In this document: positions 42,886 through 52,653 of the stretch, piece after piece
Position numbering within the stretch: the first letter of the stretch is position 1
Layout: every line of letters starts with the position of its first letter
Assembly (NCBI RefSeq): GCF_021919345.1
Contig: NZ_CP089293.1
Span: 62,001 to 126,000, forward strand
DNA from: Paenarthrobacter nicotinovorans
GTDB lineage: Bacteria; Actinomycetota; Actinomycetes; Actinomycetales; Micrococcaceae
Length of the DNA stretch: 64,000 nucleotides
Direction: 5' to 3'
Made by a program: the position numbers and the translations under genes
Notes under the pieces: generated by a model
What the model saw: only the letters and a program-made list of their open reading frames with translations
Told to the model about the DNA's origin: nothing
The model's database searches: none

Positions 42886-43575
42886 ATGTCAGATCAGCCA
42901 TCCAAGGGTAACGAGGATAAGCCGGCCGGCTACGAGCCGCCGCAGTACGTTCCTCCGGCGCAGTTCAGAGCTCCCGAGCAGAACCCGCCGGCCCCGGGCG
43001 CTCCCGTCCCGCCGGCCCCGGGTGCTCCCGTCCCGCCGGCCCCGGGCGCTCCCGTCCCGCCGGCGTTCGAGCCGCCAGCCCAGTCGTTCGACCAGGGCAA
43101 CGCCACCCAGCCGCTGCCGCCGTATGAGCAGAACGCTTACGGCCAGCAGAACACCTACGGCCAGCCGGGCAACCAGGACGCCTACACCCCGGGCGACTAC
43201 AGCCAGCAGCCTGCCTCGCCGTACGGCCAGCCGCCGAGCCCGTACCAGCAGCAGGCTTTCGGCCAGCAGCCCTACGGCCAGCCGCAGTCTCCGTATGGCC
43301 AGCCCGCCTACTACGCAACGCCCACCCAGCCCAAGGGCCTGAGCATCGCCAGCATGGTGTGCGGTATCGCCGTCTACATCGGCTTCGGATTCTTCATCCT
43401 CCCGCAGATCGCTGCCGTGATCCTGGGCCACCTCGCACTTAAGCGTGAACCTGCAGGCAAGGGCATGGCGATCGCCGGTTTGGTGATGGGTTACCTCGGA
43501 ATCGCGCTGACGGTGGTGTTCGGCATCATCTTCTTCGCCGCCATCGGTGCCTCCACCAACAGGTACAACTACTAA
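42886..43575 (+). CDS. DUF4190 membrane protein with Pro/Gln-rich N-terminal tail
   Basis: The start at 42886 follows AGGGGG. The 229-residue protein has a 145-residue disordered N-terminus rich in P, Q, G and Y, including three GAPVPPAP repeats encoded by a 24-base tandem, and YGQPP-type repeats. Two helices follow: IASMVCGIAVYIGFGFFILPQIAAVILGHLALKREP and GMAIAGLVMGYLGIALTVVFGIIFFAAIG, the DUF4190 pattern. Such proteins are common actinobacterial membrane proteins of unknown role. It is a monocistronic gene. Confidence 0.85.
   Translation: MSDQPSKGNEDKPAGYEPPQYVPPAQFRAPEQNPPAPGAPVPPAPGAPVPPAPGAPVPPAFEPPAQSFDQGNATQPLPPYEQNAYGQQNTYGQPGNQDAYTPGDYSQQPASPYGQPPSPYQQQAFGQQPYGQPQSPYGQPAYYATPTQPKGLSIASMVCGIAVYIGFGFFILPQIAAVILGHLALKREPAGKGMAIAGLVMGYLGIALTVVFGIIFFAAIGASTNRYNY
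42991..43062 (+). repeat. Three tandem 24-base coding repeats
   Basis: Three in-frame copies at 42991, 43015 and 43039 differ at one base (copy 2 has T for C). They encode the GAPVPPAP block of the DUF4190 protein. Copy number could change by slippage or recombination. Confidence 0.85.
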
Positions 43576-43587
43576 ACAAAAACGTTC

Positions 43588-43640
43588 GACGGCGCCCCTT
43601 GCGTCAGGTGGGAATCCCGCCTGACGCAAGGGGCGCCGTC
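43588..43640. terminator. 21-base-pair perfect hairpin after DUF4190 gene
   Basis: 43588-43608 pairs perfectly with 43620-43640 around an 11-base loop. It lies 13 bases past the DUF4190 stop. No T-run follows. Confidence 0.75.
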
Positions 43641-43685
43641 GTTGGTTAATGCAGGCTACGCCACCCAAATTCGCCGGGGACAGAG

Positions 43686-43729
43686 AAACGGACCAGCGCT
43701 GCCCGGATGTGGGCGGCGCTGGTCCGTTT
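43686..43729. terminator. 14-base-pair hairpin before POT transporter 3' end
   Basis: AAACGGACCAGCGC at 43686-43699 pairs with 43716-43729, and GCCC/GGGC extends the stem inside after one mismatch, with a six-base loop. It sits 22 bases beyond the leftward transporter gene. Its outer bases resemble those of the hairpin at 40423. Confidence 0.65.
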
Positions 43730-43750
43730 GCGTGTCGCTGGGCAAAAGTC

Positions 43751-45220
<1,470 letters not shown>

Positions 45221-45291
45221 TTTCTTAATGCTGGCACTGACTGCGGGCATTGTCACATCGATGAATGCCCCAGGCAACCACCTTCCATATA

Positions 45292-46740
45292 CTAGACAGG
45301 CATTTTTGCGGCCTCCAGGGAACACGCAAGCTGCAGGAGTTTCAGTTCTGAACCTGCCGGGCCAATGAGCTGGATTCCCATGGGCAATCCGGCCGCCGTG
45401 GTGTGAACAGGAATGCTGACAGCGGGCAGTCCGCACACGTTCACCATTGACGACCACGGTGCATACTGGCACTGCCGTTTGTAATCCTCATCCGCGTCGC
45501 CCGCCCACTCGCTCGGCCAGGGCTCGCCGCTGTGCCCACCGCCCGTGAACCACCCGATGGGGCGCGGCGTTTGCGCCAAGGCAGGCATCAGAATGAGATC
45601 CCATTCCGCATACTGCGCGATGGTGTCGTGTTCGAATTGCCGGAGAAAGGCCAAGGCCTCGCTGACTTTGGAAGCGCTGCGTTGTTGTGCCCGACGACGG
45701 AAGGTCCTGGTCAGCGGGGTCAGCAGTGGCTCGCGCGGGGGTGCTATCCGGGCACTCCCGACGCCGGCAGTCCAGGCGGTGGTGAACGCTTCCGGGTAGC
45801 GGTTGTCGTATCGGATTTCCGCTTCGCCTACGCTGTGTCGGGCTTCTTCCAGCAGCTTCACGCCCAGTTCCAGGGCATCCCGCGCTTCCTGCCCGATCTC
45901 GAAGGGGTACACACCGGCCCACGGGCTGTCCAAGCTGACGCCGATTCTCAGGGATTCCGGCGCCCGGCCGACATTGTCGAGGAAGCCGCCGTCGGGCGCT
46001 TGTTCCGGGGGAACCAGCGCGTCCATGAGCAGCGCCGCGTCCGCTGCATTCCGTGCGAGTGGCCCGGCAACCACCAACTTGGCGGCATCCCCGGCGCCCA
46101 CCCCGGCAGGAACCAGGCCCCGCCCCGGTTTCAGTCCCACGAGCCCGCAGGCGGCGGCGGGAATCCGGATGGAGCCGCCGCCGTCGGTCCCTGGTGCGAA
46201 CGGGACAAGTCCCGCGGCCACCGCGGCAGCGCTGCCTCCCGACGAGCCGCCGGAGCTTCGCCCCGGAGCATGCGGATTGCGCGACGGCGGTGCGACGCGG
46301 TTTTCGCTGTAGGCCGTCAAACCGAATTCCGGCACCTGGGTCTTGCCCAGGGAAACCACACCCTGGGCTTTCAGCGTTGACGCCAGGGCTCCGTCCTCCG
46401 GCGCCGGTTTGTGGTCCAGCGCGGCGCTGCCGTGAGTAGTGGGGACGCCGGCAACATCGGTGAGGTCCTTGAAAGCCGTCGGCATGCCGTGCAGCAGCGG
46501 CAGCTCTTCCAGGCGGCCCTCCCGGACCAACCGCGCATGGAGGGTGTCGGCCGTCTTGGCATCGAGGAGTGCCTGCTCGGCCGTAACAGTGACAAAGGCG
46601 CCAAGGTGCGGGTTGCGCTGCCCGATCGAAGACACGAAGTGCGCTGTTGCCTCGCGGGCGGAGAGCTTCCCGGCGGCAAGGGCGTCGCGGAGCTGGACCG
46701 CGGTTAGTCCGGAAAGATCCTGCGTCGACGGATCAGCCAA
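45292..46740 (-). CDS. Amidase signature family protein
   Basis: The best-placed start is the TTG at 46740, ten bases after a GGAG and overlapping the peptidase E end by eight bases; it gives 482 residues. The Ser-Ser-Lys triad is visible: FKDLTDVAGVPTTHGS (Lys), then GRSSGGSSGGSAAAVAAGLVPFAPGTDGGGSIRIPAAACGLVGLKPGRG, with the cis-Ser and nucleophile Ser. The C-terminal NVCGLPAVSIPVHTTAAGLPMGIQLIGPAGSE is also standard. It hydrolyses an amide, substrate unknown. Neighbouring peptide transport and peptidase E suggest peptide or amide catabolism (inference). Confidence 0.87.
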   Translation of the reverse strand: MADPSTQDLSGLTAVQLRDALAAGKLSAREATAHFVSSIGQRNPHLGAFVTVTAEQALLDAKTADTLHARLVREGRLEELPLLHGMPTAFKDLTDVAGVPTTHGSAALDHKPAPEDGALASTLKAQGVVSLGKTQVPEFGLTAYSENRVAPPSRNPHAPGRSSGGSSGGSAAAVAAGLVPFAPGTDGGGSIRIPAAACGLVGLKPGRGLVPAGVGAGDAAKLVVAGPLARNAADAALLMDALVPPEQAPDGGFLDNVGRAPESLRIGVSLDSPWAGVYPFEIGQEARDALELGVKLLEEARHSVGEAEIRYDNRYPEAFTTAWTAGVGSARIAPPREPLLTPLTRTFRRRAQQRSASKVSEALAFLRQFEHDTIAQYAEWDLILMPALAQTPRPIGWFTGGGHSGEPWPSEWAGDADEDYKRQCQYAPWSSMVNVCGLPAVSIPVHTTAAGLPMGIQLIGPAGSELKLLQLACSLEAAKMPV

Positions 46741-47476
46741 GGAAACGCGACTCCAACCGTTCCTCCACAGCCACGGCATCCACGCTCTCGCCGGCGCCCG
46801 CAGTCACGCGGAACGCGGCCCTGTTCTTGATTTCGGACACCACCTCCACGAGGTCCGTGCCCCGGTAAACCAGCCCCACGCCGTCGTCCGTGCAGTGCGT
46901 CTCGCCCAGCGTGCCGTCGGCCACGAGCTTGTGGATTGCGGGCGCCCGGCGCAGCTCGGAATCGTAGTGGACACCGTTGCCGTAAGGGAGGAAGCCCAGG
47001 GCGTCGGTGACCGGGCGCAACTCCGGCCCGAAGGAGTCCGTCACACCGCCCTGATACCAACAAATGGATCCCGCTGAAACCCCGGCAAGGACAACCCCGC
47101 CCTCCCACGCCTTGCGGAGGATCCGGTCCAGTCCGTGTGCACGCCAAACGGCCAGCAGGTTTACAACGGAGCCGCCATTGACCCACACCACGTCCTGCTC
47201 CAGCAGATGGGCTTCCGGATCGTCGATGTTGGGCATGGTGAAGAGATTGAGGTGGCTGAAGTCGAACCCGGCGATGCGCGCAGCCTGGTCCATCTCAGCG
47301 GCCCACCATCGTTGATCACCGGATGCCGTGCCGATGTGCGTCACCCGGGGCGCCCGGCCCGTCACGCCGGACAGTTCCACGGCGTAGTGCATCAGGTGGT
47401 TGAACTCGATCCTGGTCCGCTCACCCGGCTTGTACCCGCCGGAGGTGGCCAGAATCGTGGGTTGCCCAGCAGCCAT
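46733..47476 (-). CDS. Peptidase E-like S51 family serine peptidase
   Basis: The 247-residue protein begins MAAGQPTILATSGGYKPGERTR and has VWVNGGSVVNLLAVWRAHGLDRILRKAWEGGVVLAGVSAGSICW, with the nucleophile Ser of the GxSAGS motif of S51 peptidases. Downstream ALGFLPYGNGVHYDSE and GVGLVYRG (counterpart of the His and GxAL) complete the domain. Classical PepE cleaves N-terminal Asp dipeptides; this group is a wider one with variable specificity. It is the first gene of a pair with the amidase. Confidence 0.82.
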   Translation of the reverse strand: MAAGQPTILATSGGYKPGERTRIEFNHLMHYAVELSGVTGRAPRVTHIGTASGDQRWWAAEMDQAARIAGFDFSHLNLFTMPNIDDPEAHLLEQDVVWVNGGSVVNLLAVWRAHGLDRILRKAWEGGVVLAGVSAGSICWYQGGVTDSFGPELRPVTDALGFLPYGNGVHYDSELRRAPAIHKLVADGTLGETHCTDDGVGLVYRGTDLVEVVSEIKNRAAFRVTAGAGESVDAVAVEERLESRFLG

Positions 47477-47629
47477 GGGTTGCTCCTAGTAGCCGGTTGT
47501 GGGGGAGTGCTTGGTCACCAGTCTTAACGCCCAAGCCACTGCGCGCAAGCGAAGCCGTCCGCCGCGTTACGGGGTCAGGCTCCGGGGACTAGGCTGGATG
47601 CTGACCTTAATCGATGGGAAGGATCCACC

Positions 47630-47956
47630 ATGAGCGACTTCGATACCGTGCCTGTGGGCGATATTCCGGCCGGTGCCAGCATCCTGGATGTCCGCGAAGA
47701 CTACGAATGGGTGGCCGGGCACGCCGAAGGCGCACGCCACATCCCCATGGACCAGTTGCCCGCGCGCTTGGACGAACTTGATCCGGACGAGGACTTCTTC
47801 GTCATCTGCAGGACCGGTGGGCGGTCCTTCCGCGCGGTCCAGTGGCTGGTGGGCCAGGGCTACTCGGCCGTGAACGTCGCCGGCGGAATGGACATGTGGT
47901 TCGAAGCCGGCAAGCCGATGGTCTCTGACAACGGCCTCAAGCCAGTGGTGCTGTAG
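47630..47956 (+). CDS. Single-domain rhodanese-like protein
   Basis: The 108-residue protein is one rhodanese domain: ASILDVREDYEWVAGHAEGARHIPMDQLPARLDELDPDEDFFVICRTGGRSFRAVQWLVGQGYSAVNVAGGMDMWFEAGKPM. The active-site loop is CRTGGRS with the persulfide-forming cysteine. It should carry a sulfane sulfur in the cytoplasm, for example in detoxification or sulfur transfer. The start at 47630 follows AAGGATCCACC. pheA lies 50 bases downstream on the same strand. Confidence 0.9.
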   Translation: MSDFDTVPVGDIPAGASILDVREDYEWVAGHAEGARHIPMDQLPARLDELDPDEDFFVICRTGGRSFRAVQWLVGQGYSAVNVAGGMDMWFEAGKPMVSDNGLKPVVL

Positions 47957-48006
47957 CCCCCGCCCGGCCGTCACCAACCTCGTATATAACCAGCAAGGAA
48001 TACTCA

Positions 48007-48939
48007 ATGCCAGCAGCTACGTACACCTTCCTGGGACCTGAAGGCACGTTCACTGAAGCGGCCCTCCTGCAGGTTCCGGGTGCTGCTGACGCCACACGGA
48101 TTCCCTGCACCAACGTCAATACGGCACTCGAACGGGTGCGCCAGGGCGAAGCGGACGCGGCCATGGTTCCCATCGAAAACTCGGTGGAGGGCGGGGTTAC
48201 TGCCACCCTGGACGCGATTGCCACGGGACAGGAGCTGCGGATCATCCGCGAGGCCCTTGTTCCCATCACCTTCGTGCTCGTGGCGAGGCCCGGCGTCGGG
48301 CTTTCCGACATCAAGCGGATCTCCACGCACGGGCACGCCTGGGCGCAATGCCGGCTCTGGGTGGATACGCATTTGCCGGGGGCCGATTACGTACCGGGTT
48401 CGTCCACGGCAGCGGCGGCCATGGGGTTGCTGGACGAGGATGCGCCCTACGAAGCCGCCATCTGCGGCCCGCTGATTGCCGACGAGCAACCCGGCCTCAA
48501 CGTCCTGGCACGGGACATCGGAGACAACCCGGACGCCGTGACCCGGTTCATCCTGGTGAGCCGGCCGGGGGCTTTGCCGGAACGGACCGGTGCCGACAAG
48601 ACCACCGTCGTTGTTCCACTGCCCGAAGACCACCCCGGCGCCCTCATGGAAATCCTGGACCAGTTCGCCTCCCGGGGCGTGAACCTCAGCCGCATCGAAT
48701 CCCGGCCCACGGGTCAGTACCTTGGCCACTATTTCTTCAGCATCGACGCCGACGGCCACGCCTCCGATTCCCGGGTGGCTGATGCCTTGGCCGGCCTTCA
48801 CCGGATCAGCCCGGCAACGCGCTTCCTTGGCTCCTACGCGCGGGCCGACAAGCAGGCTGCTGTGGTTGCCCCACACACTTCAGACGCTGCCTTCGCGTCC
48901 GCGCACGCCTGGGTCGACTCGATCCTGAAGGGCCAGTGA
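48007..48939 (+). CDS. pheA: Prephenate dehydratase
   Basis: The 310-residue protein has the PDT domain (TYTFLGPEGTFTEAAL; AMVPIENSVEGGVTATLD; ISTHGHAWAQC; the catalytic-type S and T in NPDAVTRFILVSRP) and an ACT domain (about 200-275) with ALMEILDQFASRGVNLSRIESRPTGQYLGHYFFSIDADG, in which the ESRP motif binds phenylalanine for feedback inhibition. It converts prephenate to phenylpyruvate. The C-terminal 35 residues (VAPHTSDAAFASAHAWVDSILKGQ) are an extension also seen in related genera. A mutase domain is absent, as usual in actinobacteria. Confidence 0.95.
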   Translation: MPAATYTFLGPEGTFTEAALLQVPGAADATRIPCTNVNTALERVRQGEADAAMVPIENSVEGGVTATLDAIATGQELRIIREALVPITFVLVARPGVGLSDIKRISTHGHAWAQCRLWVDTHLPGADYVPGSSTAAAAMGLLDEDAPYEAAICGPLIADEQPGLNVLARDIGDNPDAVTRFILVSRPGALPERTGADKTTVVVPLPEDHPGALMEILDQFASRGVNLSRIESRPTGQYLGHYFFSIDADGHASDSRVADALAGLHRISPATRFLGSYARADKQAAVVAPHTSDAAFASAHAWVDSILKGQ

Positions 48940-49045
48940 GCCTTCTCCACAGGGCACGGCCAACGCCCTTTCCCCTTGGCAGAACTGTGCGTATGCTTGC
49001 TTGATCCACAAACGATGGATGAATGCATCAACGAAAGGAGCGGTC

Positions 49046-49276
49046 ATGTCTGTACACCGGGATGACAAAGACGGCCAGGGCATGATCGTCAATCCGAAGC
49101 CCACAGGCGAAAACCAGGACGACTGGAATGGCGATGAAGCCGATCGGGCAGACCGGCTCCGCTTTGAAGAAGAACAAGCAATGATCAAGGAGCAGGCCGA
49201 GGCCCGCGCGGCCGCAAAAGCCGCCACTGAGGAAGCTGAAGAGAAGGCCGCCAAGCCGGACGCCGGTTTGGTCTAG
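49046..49276 (+). CDS. Small acidic coiled-coil-like protein
   Basis: The start at 49046 follows GAAAGGAGC. The 76-residue product (MSVHRDDKDGQGMIVNPKPTGENQDDWNGDEADRADRLRFEEEQAMIKEQAEARAAAKAATEEAEEKAAKPDAGLV) has a disordered N-terminus and a charged helix at residues 38-68. It has no helix in membranes. I know no function. It converges with the diacylglycerol-kinase-like gene, overlapping it by four bases. Confidence 0.7.
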   Translation: MSVHRDDKDGQGMIVNPKPTGENQDDWNGDEADRADRLRFEEEQAMIKEQAEARAAAKAATEEAEEKAAKPDAGLV

Positions 49277-50334
49277 ACGGACTTTGCCTTCGGCACCCGC
49301 ACCAGCAGGGAACCCGGGGCCACCTGAACGGTGACGGTCGTCGCTTCACCCGACGGGTCGCCGTCGAGCTGTGTGGCCATGGGTTCCTGGCTGCGGATCA
49401 CCACTTTGCCGGACCGGTAGAAGCTCATCATGGGCAGGTTCCGGTTGTGCTTGAACAGGACCTTTGTGTACATGGCCAGCCACCCAAAGGCGCTGCGGGG
49501 GCTCATCACCACGATGTCCAGCATGCCGTCGTCGATCATGGCCTGCGGGATGAAGTCGATGCCGCCGGGGATCAAACCACAGTTGGCAAACAGGACACTA
49601 CGGATTTTGCGTGCCTGCTCGGGCTCGTCATCCATGGTGATGGTGACGCGTTTTCGGCGGCCGGGCAGGTGCCGGACACCCGCCTCCGTGTAGGCGAGCC
49701 AGCCGACGCTTTTCTTGAGGTCTTCCTTCGTGTCTCCGACGACCTCAGCGTCCAGGCCCATGCCCGCGATCACCAGGAAAGTGTGTTCCCCTTTGGTCCC
49801 CGTGATGTCGTTCTCGATCCCCATGGTGGCGGTATCGATGTAGCGCTGGTGGCCAAACAAGGCTGTCTGGATGCACTCGGCGAGGTTCGTGACGTCCAGG
49901 TCCACGTTTCGTGCCAGCAGGTTTCCCGTGCCCAACGGGACCAGGCCCATGGCAACGTCCTTATGCGCCAGCGACTCGGCCACAACGCGTACGGTACCGT
50001 CGCCGCCGCACGCCAGAACGACGTCGGCCCCGTCCGCCAAGGCCTGGCGCGACTGGCCGTAACCGGGATCCTCCACCGTGGTTTCGAAGAATTTCGGAGC
50101 GTCCCAACCGGCGAGGTCGCAAGCATCAATGATCGCCTGGCGGGCCACGGCGGCGTTGTTCTTGACGGGGTTGAGGATCACGGCGACCTTTTGGTCTCCC
50201 GGGCCGGGCTTGTGTGCTTCCTCCCGTACCGCGCTCCTGATGTGCCTGGCTTTCAGCCTGCGCACGCCCCACCAGCTCGAGACGGCAAAAGCCACGCCCC
50301 CAGCGAGAATCACGTACAGGATCCAGTCGTTCAT
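49273..50334 (-). CDS. Diacylglycerol/sphingosine kinase family lipid kinase
   Basis: The 353-residue protein begins with a membrane helix (LYVILAGGVAFAVSSWWGVRRLK) and then the DAGK catalytic domain: KVAVILNPVKNN, VVLACGGDGTVRVVAESLAHKDVAMGLVPLGTGNLLARN (GGDGT nucleotide loop) and MLDIVVMSPRSAFGWL. It should phosphorylate a lipid at the membrane inner face using ATP; diacylglycerol is most likely. Divergent from serS, 108 bases to its right. Confidence 0.88.
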   Translation of the reverse strand: MNDWILYVILAGGVAFAVSSWWGVRRLKARHIRSAVREEAHKPGPGDQKVAVILNPVKNNAAVARQAIIDACDLAGWDAPKFFETTVEDPGYGQSRQALADGADVVLACGGDGTVRVVAESLAHKDVAMGLVPLGTGNLLARNVDLDVTNLAECIQTALFGHQRYIDTATMGIENDITGTKGEHTFLVIAGMGLDAEVVGDTKEDLKKSVGWLAYTEAGVRHLPGRRKRVTITMDDEPEQARKIRSVLFANCGLIPGGIDFIPQAMIDDGMLDIVVMSPRSAFGWLAMYTKVLFKHNRNLPMMSFYRSGKVVIRSQEPMATQLDGDPSGEATTVTVQVAPGSLLVRVPKAKSV

Positions 50335-50445
50335 CGTGCTCCAACACTATCCTCATGGGCACCCCTGACTTTGCCGCGTCCGCAGAGCTGCCCGCTTTTG
50401 GCCCTGCGGACCGGAAATCCGTGGCTGATTCGATAGTCTTGTGTG

Positions 50446-51726
50446 GTGATCGACGTAAAAGACCTCAGCGAAAATCCGGACAAGTTCCGTGCCAGCCAGC
50501 GCGCCCGTGGCGTCGACGAGTCCGTTGTGGACGCGATCATCTCCGCTGACTCCGACCGCCGTGCTGCGCTGATCCGCCACGAGACCCTCCGCGCCGAGCA
50601 GAACGCCTTCGGCAAAAAGGTGGCCCAGGCCAAGGGCGAGGAGAAGCAGGCCCTGCTGGCCGAGGTCAAGGAACTTGCCAACTCGGTGAAGGCCGCGTCC
50701 GCAGAGGCAGCCGCTGCCCAGGCCAAGCAGGACGAGCTGCTGCGCGTCATCCCCAACCTGGTGGTGGACGGCGTTCCCGAGGGCGGCGAGGACGACTACG
50801 TTGTGGTCAAGACCGTCGGCACACCGCGTGAGTTCACCGACTTTGAGCCGAAGGACCACTTGGAAATCGGTGAACTGATCGGCGCGATCGACATGGAGCG
50901 TGGCGCCAAGGTTTCCGGCTCACGCTTCTACTTCCTCCGCGGCGTGGGCGCCCGGCTGGAAATGGCACTGCTGCAGATGGCCATGGAGCAGGCCATCGAC
51001 GCCGGCTTCGTCCCCATGATCACCCCCACTTTGGTGCGTCCGGAGACCATGCAGGGCACCGGTTTCGACGTAAAGCACGACGCCGAGATCTACCGTCTCG
51101 CTGAAGACGACCTTTACCTGGTGGGAACCTCGGAGGTGGCCCTCGCCGGCTACCACGCAGACGAAATCCTGGACCTCTCAGCAGGCCCCATCCGCTATGC
51201 CGGCCAGAGCTCCTGCTACCGCCGCGAGGCCGGTTCGCACGGCAAGGACACCCGCGGCATCATCCGTGTGCACCAGTTCAACAAGGTGGAGATGTTCATC
51301 TACACCACGGTTGAAGAAGCAGCCGCCGAGCACGAGCGCCTGCTGGCCTGGGAAGAGGAGATGCTAGCCAAGTGCGAGCTTCCCTACCGCGTCATCGACA
51401 CCGCTGCCGGTGATCTCGGCATGTCCGCGGCCCGGAAGTTCGACTGTGAAGCCTGGGTCCCCACGCAGAACGCCTACCGAGAGCTCACGTCCACGTCCAA
51501 CTGCACCACGTTCCAGGCCCGTCGCCTGAACATCCGTGAACGCGTGGTCAACGACGAAGGCGTAGCCAAGGGAACACGTGCCGTTGCAACGCTGAACGGC
51601 ACCCTGGCCACTACGCGCTGGATCGTGGCCATCCTGGAGCACCACCAGAACCCTGATGGTTCGGTCAATGTTCCCAAGGCGCTGCAGAAGTACCTTGGTG
51701 GCCTTGAGGTCCTTCCGGTTCTTTAG
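50446..51726 (+). CDS. serS: Seryl-tRNA synthetase
   Basis: The GTG at 50446 gives the usual N-terminus (M)[21 protein letters not shown]; a GTG one codon earlier is possible. The 426-residue protein has the long helical tRNA-binding arm (about 30-100) and the class II core with motif 2 ([27 protein letters not shown] in the form YRREAGSHG) and motif 3 ([26 protein letters not shown]). It charges tRNA-Ser with serine and is essential. It stands alone in the transcription direction. Confidence 0.97.
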   Translation: MIDVKDLSENPDKFRASQRARGVDESVVDAIISADSDRRAALIRHETLRAEQNAFGKKVAQAKGEEKQALLAEVKELANSVKAASAEAAAAQAKQDELLRVIPNLVVDGVPEGGEDDYVVVKTVGTPREFTDFEPKDHLEIGELIGAIDMERGAKVSGSRFYFLRGVGARLEMALLQMAMEQAIDAGFVPMITPTLVRPETMQGTGFDVKHDAEIYRLAEDDLYLVGTSEVALAGYHADEILDLSAGPIRYAGQSSCYRREAGSHGKDTRGIIRVHQFNKVEMFIYTTVEEAAAEHERLLAWEEEMLAKCELPYRVIDTAAGDLGMSAARKFDCEAWVPTQNAYRELTSTSNCTTFQARRLNIRERVVNDEGVAKGTRAVATLNGTLATTRWIVAILEHHQNPDGSVNVPKALQKYLGGLEVLPVL

Positions 51727-52467
51727 TCAGCTGGGCTTGCGCGCCAGGACGATCAGCTCGCCCTGGCCGCTGCCCACGCTTTCGCCGGCCCAGCCGCCGA
51801 GGATCCCTTCCACGGTGAATCCCGCTGTGCCCAGATCCCGGCGCAGTTGTTCCTCTGGGCGGAACGCAAGCATCGAGGTCCCTGTCTCACTGCTGCTTTC
51901 GTCGAGGACACGGTATTCGGTGAGGGTAACGAGTCCTTCGGGGAGCTGATCACTCTCCATCCACGTTTCCACCGCTGTGCCGTCGGGAAGCGTGTGCCGG
52001 CGCCGCGTCGCCGTCGGCGTCCAGCTTTCCCATGCGCGGGCAGCCGGGTCCCGGGAATCGAAGGCCAACCGCCCCCCGGGTATCAACGCGCGGTGAACGT
52101 CGGCAAGCGTACGGGACCATTCGCCGTCGTCGTGGATGGCCTGGGCGACGTGCGCCGTCATGATTGCGACGTCGAAAACTTCCCCCTCCGGGATCTGGGC
52201 CGATGTGCCTGCGATCCACCTGACACCATCAGCGCCAGGCTTGCCGCGGGCGGCCGCGAGGGAGTCGGGATTCGGATCGACGCCCACCATGTCATGCCCC
52301 TGGGCGGCCAATGCCAAGGTGATTCTCCCCGTCCCGCACCCCAGGTCCAGGACCCGTCGGTTTGCTTGCTCGTTCACGAAGTCGAAGAAGAAATCGTCGT
52401 CCTCTGCCCAGCGGTTTTCCAGGTCGTAGAGTGCGGAGAGCTGGGTTCCGGTCAGTCGTGAACGCAT
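51727..52467 (-). CDS. Class I SAM-dependent methyltransferase
   Basis: The 246-residue protein starts MRSRLTGTQLSALYDLENRWAEDDDFFFDFVNEQANRRVLDLGCGTGRITLALAAQGHDMVGVDPNPDSLAAAR, with the GxGxG SAM loop and the acidic D that binds ribose. FDVAIMTAHVAQAIHDDGEW forms the post-II motif. The substrate is unknown. It is convergent with serS and divergent from helR. Confidence 0.87.
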   Translation of the reverse strand: MRSRLTGTQLSALYDLENRWAEDDDFFFDFVNEQANRRVLDLGCGTGRITLALAAQGHDMVGVDPNPDSLAAARGKPGADGVRWIAGTSAQIPEGEVFDVAIMTAHVAQAIHDDGEWSRTLADVHRALIPGGRLAFDSRDPAARAWESWTPTATRRRHTLPDGTAVETWMESDQLPEGLVTLTEYRVLDESSSETGTSMLAFRPEEQLRRDLGTAGFTVEGILGGWAGESVGSGQGELIVLARKPS

Positions 52468-52526
52468 CCGGCAACCCTACCCAACGCGCAAGGGGCGGGC
52501 ACGCAACCCGGGCATGAAACGGGCAC

Positions 52527-52552
52527 AAAAAAGGAAGGGAATTATCCCTTCC
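52527..52552 (-). terminator. Leftward intrinsic terminator-like hairpin beside the RAE
   Basis: GGAAGGGA (52533-52540) and TCCCTTCC (52545-52552) form a perfect 8-base-pair stem with a four-base loop. Read leftward, the stem is followed by six T residues (AAAAAA at 52527-52532 on the plus strand). It lies between the RAE and the methyltransferase start, and upstream of a TATAAC at 52563. Confidence 0.6.
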
Positions 52553-52575
52553 ATATTCAATGTATAACCCACCCG

Positions 52576-52594
52576 GGGGCTTGCGGCAAGGCCC
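52576..52594 (+). promoter_or_regulatory. Rifamycin-associated element (RAE)
   Basis: GGGGCTTGCGGCAAGGCCC matches the 19-base RAE found before rifamycin-inducible genes of actinobacteria (rph, arr, rox, helR). It lies 59 bases before the helR start and 8 bases after TATAAC, which could be a -10 element at 52563-52568. Confidence 0.9.
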
Positions 52595-52653
52595 CCCTGG
52601 TGCCGAACAATTGATCCCCGAACCCCATAACCAACGCAAAAGGGAGTCGTGGG

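Noticed and set aside
42991..43062. Short tandem repeats considered as a CRISPR array.
   Set aside because: The three units are contiguous, in frame and have no spacers. No CRISPR array was seen anywhere in the window.
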